Below are positions 6,536-7,799 of a DNA stretch of 7,799 nt, one piece after another (the stretch's first letter is position 1; each line of letters starts with the position of its first letter). Both the position numbers and the translations under genes were made by a program. The notes beneath the pieces were generated by a model that was not told the origin of the DNA, made no database searches, and saw nothing but the letters and a program-made list of their open reading frames with translations. Source of the stretch: Actinomycetota bacterium (GTDB lineage: Bacteria; Actinomycetota; Thermoleophilia; Gaiellales; Gaiellaceae); contig JACCTQ010000025.1 in assembly GCA_013812265.1 (NCBI GenBank), positions 1 to 7,799 of the forward strand. Reading direction: 5' to 3'.

Positions 6536-6565
6536 TTGCGTTGTAAGGGTCGCCTTACATAAGGT
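6536..6565 (+). promoter_or_regulatory. Candidate internal promoter for fbpA
   Basis: TTGCGT (6536-6541) as -35 and TAAGGT (6560-6565) as -10 are separated by 18 bp, and those 18 bp are exactly operator copy 2. Transcription would begin near 6572, giving a leader of about 33 nt that includes operator copy 3 and the AGGAGG ribosome site. The -35 match is only partial. A separate promoter would let the binding protein be made in excess over the ATPase, as is usual for ABC importers. Confidence 0.4.
6542..6559. promoter_or_regulatory. Operator palindrome, copy 2, upstream of fbpA
   Basis: TGTAAGG-GTCG-CCTTACA is a perfect 7-4-7 inverted repeat with the same arms as copy 1 and an unrelated 4-bp spacer. 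It lies in the 77-bp gap between fbpC and fbpA. A further TAAGG follows directly at 6560-6564. Conserved arms with a variable centre are what a dimeric regulator leaves behind. Confidence 0.78.
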
Positions 6566-6574
6566 TCTCGCCAT

Positions 6575-6592
6575 TGTAAGGCGGACCTGACA
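6575..6592. promoter_or_regulatory. Operator palindrome, copy 3 (one mismatch), beside the fbpA ribosome site
   Basis: TGTAAGG-CGGA-CCTGACA matches the operator except for one T-to-G change in the right arm. Its centre is 33 bp (about three helical turns) from that of copy 2, which would put two dimers on roughly the same face of the DNA. Its last base is the first base of the AGGAGG ribosome site. Confidence 0.68.
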
Positions 6593-6597
6593 GGAGG
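6592..6597 (+). promoter_or_regulatory. Strong Shine-Dalgarno for fbpA
   Basis: AGGAGG sits 8 bp before the ATG at 6606 and fixes that start. It is the only strong ribosome site in the window; the other genes start with weak or no Shine-Dalgarno. This fits high expression of the binding protein. Confidence 0.85.
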
Positions 6598-6605
6598 ACG
6601 ACGGG

Positions 6606-7616
6606 ATGCGAACGATGATGGCGCTCGCCGCGGTCGCGGTGCTCGCCGGTTGCGGAGGCAGCGACTCGGGCTCGAACGGCGGCAAGCTCACGGTGTACTC
6701 CGGGCGTGAGGAAGAGCTCGTGGAGCCGCTGTTCGACCAGTTCGAGAGCGACACCGGGATCGACGTCGAGGTGCGCTACGGCGAGAGCGCGGAGCTCGCC
6801 GCCACACTGGCCGAGGAGGGCGACTCGAGCCCGGCCGACGTCTTCTTCGCGCAGGATGCGGGCACGCTAGGCGCCACCGCGGAAGAAGGCCGGCTCTCCG
6901 AGCTTCCCAACGAGATCCTGGACGAGGTGAAAGCCGCCTACCGCGACCCCGACGGTCGCTGGGTGGGGACCAGCGGCCGCGCCCGCGTCGTCGCGTACAA
7001 CACGGACGCCGTCCGCGAGGACGATCTGCCGGCATCGATCTTCGGCTACACCGAACCGCGCTGGAAGGGCCGCATCGGCTTGCCGCCGACGAACGCGTCC
7101 TTCCAGGCATTCGTCACCGCCATGCGGCTGACCGAAGGAGAGGAGCGCACGCGCGAGTGGCTCGACGCAGTCAAGAACAACGAGCCGAAGTTCTACGAGA
7201 AGAACTCCTCCGTCCTCGAGGCGCTGGCCGCCGGTGAGATCGACGTCGGCTTCGTGAACCACTACTACCTCTACCTGCTGAAGGAAGAGCAGCCCGACGC
7301 TCCCGTCCGCAATCACTTCATGGGAGGCGGCGATCCGGGTGCCCTCGTCAACGTGGCGGGCGTCGGCATCGTCAAAGGCACAGACGATCCGGAGCCGGCG
7401 CAGCGCTTCGTCGAGTTCCTGCTGTCCGAGGAGGGTCAGCGGTTCTACGCCGACCGGGCGGAGGAAGCCGAGTATCCGCTCGCGCAGGGCATCGAGCCGC
7501 GCCAAGGCCTGCCTCCTCTCGCTTCCATCGAAGGCCCGGCGATCGAGCTCGGCGACCTCGGGGGCGAGCTCGAGCGGACGCTCGAGCTGTTGAACGAGGC
7601 GGGTTTCACGTCGTGA
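6606..7616 (+). CDS. fbpA: Fe(III) ABC transporter substrate-binding lipoprotein
   Basis: A 336-aa extracytoplasmic protein that should capture ferric iron and hand it to the FbpB permease. Residues 1-15 are a short signal peptide ending in the lipobox LAGC, with C16 as the lipidated residue, so it would be anchored to the outer side of the cytoplasmic membrane. The mature protein opens with the family segment LTVYSGREEEL (28-38) and continues with PADVFFAQDAG (76-86). The hallmark NHYYLY at 218-223 carries the tyrosine pair Y220/Y221 that binds iron in FbpA/FutA proteins, and GGDPGALVNVAGVGI at 241-255 is typical of the class. Where Haemophilus and Neisseria FbpA have an iron-binding His near the N-terminus, this protein has Arg/Glu (YSGREE), so coordination probably differs. 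It follows fbpC by 77 bp with its own ribosome site and two operator copies, and its TGA overlaps the fbpB GTG. Another metal cannot be excluded. Confidence 0.92.
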   Translation: MRTMMALAAVAVLAGCGGSDSGSNGGKLTVYSGREEELVEPLFDQFESDTGIDVEVRYGESAELAATLAEEGDSSPADVFFAQDAGTLGATAEEGRLSELPNEILDEVKAAYRDPDGRWVGTSGRARVVAYNTDAVREDDLPASIFGYTEPRWKGRIGLPPTNASFQAFVTAMRLTEGEERTREWLDAVKNNEPKFYEKNSSVLEALAAGEIDVGFVNHYYLYLLKEEQPDAPVRNHFMGGGDPGALVNVAGVGIVKGTDDPEPAQRFVEFLLSEEGQRFYADRAEEAEYPLAQGIEPRQGLPPLASIEGPAIELGDLGGELERTLELLNEAGFTS

Positions 7617-7799
7617 GGCGACGGGCGCCGCTGCTGCTCGCGGCGCCCGCCCTCGTGACGGTGGCGCTCGTCACCTCGCCGCTCGTCTACCTCTCGATCC
7701 GGGCAGCGACGGGCGGAGCCGACGCCTGGCGAGTGCTCTCGAGAGAAGGGACGCTCGACCTCGTGATCCACACGGCCACGCTCGTGGTGGCCGTCGTCG
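7613..7799 (+). CDS. fbpB: Fe(III) ABC transporter permease, N-terminal part (cut by window edge)
   Basis: From a GTG at 7613 that overlaps the fbpA stop codon by 4 bp (GTGA), the frame stays open for 62 codons to the window edge. It encodes MRRRAPLLLAAPALVTVALV followed by TSPLVYLSIRAATGG. This is an Arg-rich cytoplasmic start and one hydrophobic membrane segment (about residues 6-30), then ADAWRVLSREGTLDLVIHTA and the beginning of a second hydrophobic stretch. This is how FbpB-type (binding-protein-dependent inner membrane) permeases begin; the complete protein is usually over 500 aa with two permease domains. The position after fbpA, the coupled start and the sequence pattern all support the call. 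The EAA loop that would confirm it lies beyond the window. Confidence 0.8.
   Translation, partial: MRRRAPLLLAAPALVTVALVTSPLVYLSIRAATGGADAWRVLSREGTLDLVIHTATLVVAVV

Noticed and set aside
5421..6590. Plus-strand open frame of 389 codons overlapping fbpC in another frame
   Set aside because: The 5506-6528 frame has complete Walker A, signature and Walker B motifs, while this frame has none.
5506..7616. Molybdate transporter linked with the divergent MOSC protein
   Set aside because: The binding protein has the NHYYLY iron signature and the GALVNVAGVGI segment of Fe(III) proteins, so adjacency to MOSC is not enough to suggest molybdate.
1..7799. tRNA, rRNA or CRISPR arrays
   Set aside because: No cloverleaf, rRNA-like stretch or regularly spaced direct repeats were seen; the gaps between genes are all under 180 bp.

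Overview
This is a high-GC bacterial chromosome segment with two back-to-back transcription units: a leftward translation and replication housekeeping cluster (about 175-5407) and a rightward ABC transporter operon that looks like ferric-iron uptake (5506 to the right edge). The cluster priA-def-fmt-rsmB is a common bacterial gene order. GC-rich codon use, frequent GTG starts, weak or absent Shine-Dalgarno sequences and the lipoprotein type of the iron-binding protein suggest a deep-branching Actinobacteriota (for example Thermoleophilia-like) or a related high-GC Gram-positive lineage. PriA keeps intact helicase and zinc motifs, unlike the degenerate PriA of classical actinomycetes. The taxon is an inference; there is no rRNA here to settle it.

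Layout, left to right. Positions 2-167 are a gene-free element bounded by 24-bp imperfect inverted repeats with TA at both outer ends, best read as a MITE inserted 7 bp past the rsmB stop codon. The minus strand then carries, in transcription order from the right, a MOSC-domain protein (5407-4841), priA (4825 or 4837 to 2897), def (2814-2239), fmt (2234-1419) and rsmB (1422-175). The genes are nearly contiguous or overlapping, except for an 82-bp gap between priA and def that holds a strong hairpin starting in the priA stop codon. Def and Fmt act at opposite ends of the formyl-methionine cycle, RsmB methylates 16S rRNA, and PriA restarts stalled replication forks.

The plus strand carries fbpC (ATPase, 5506-6528), fbpA (lipoprotein iron-binding protein, 6606-7616) and the start of fbpB (permease, 7613 to the edge). 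Together they would form an Fe(III) importer: FbpA captures iron outside the membrane, FbpB carries it across and FbpC supplies ATP hydrolysis.

The most interesting signal is an 18-bp palindrome, TGTAAGG-N4-CCTTACA. It occurs perfectly across the fbpC start (5489-5506), perfectly upstream of fbpA (6542-6559), and with one mismatch next to the fbpA ribosome binding site (6575-6592). The middle copy exactly fills the 18-bp spacer of a candidate promoter. This looks like the operator of a metal-responsive regulator not encoded in the window. Two further observations deserve attention: PriA appears to lack the winged-helix domain, and three of the genes with no Shine-Dalgarno have a TANNNT hexamer 6-9 bp before the start codon, which suggests leaderless transcripts.
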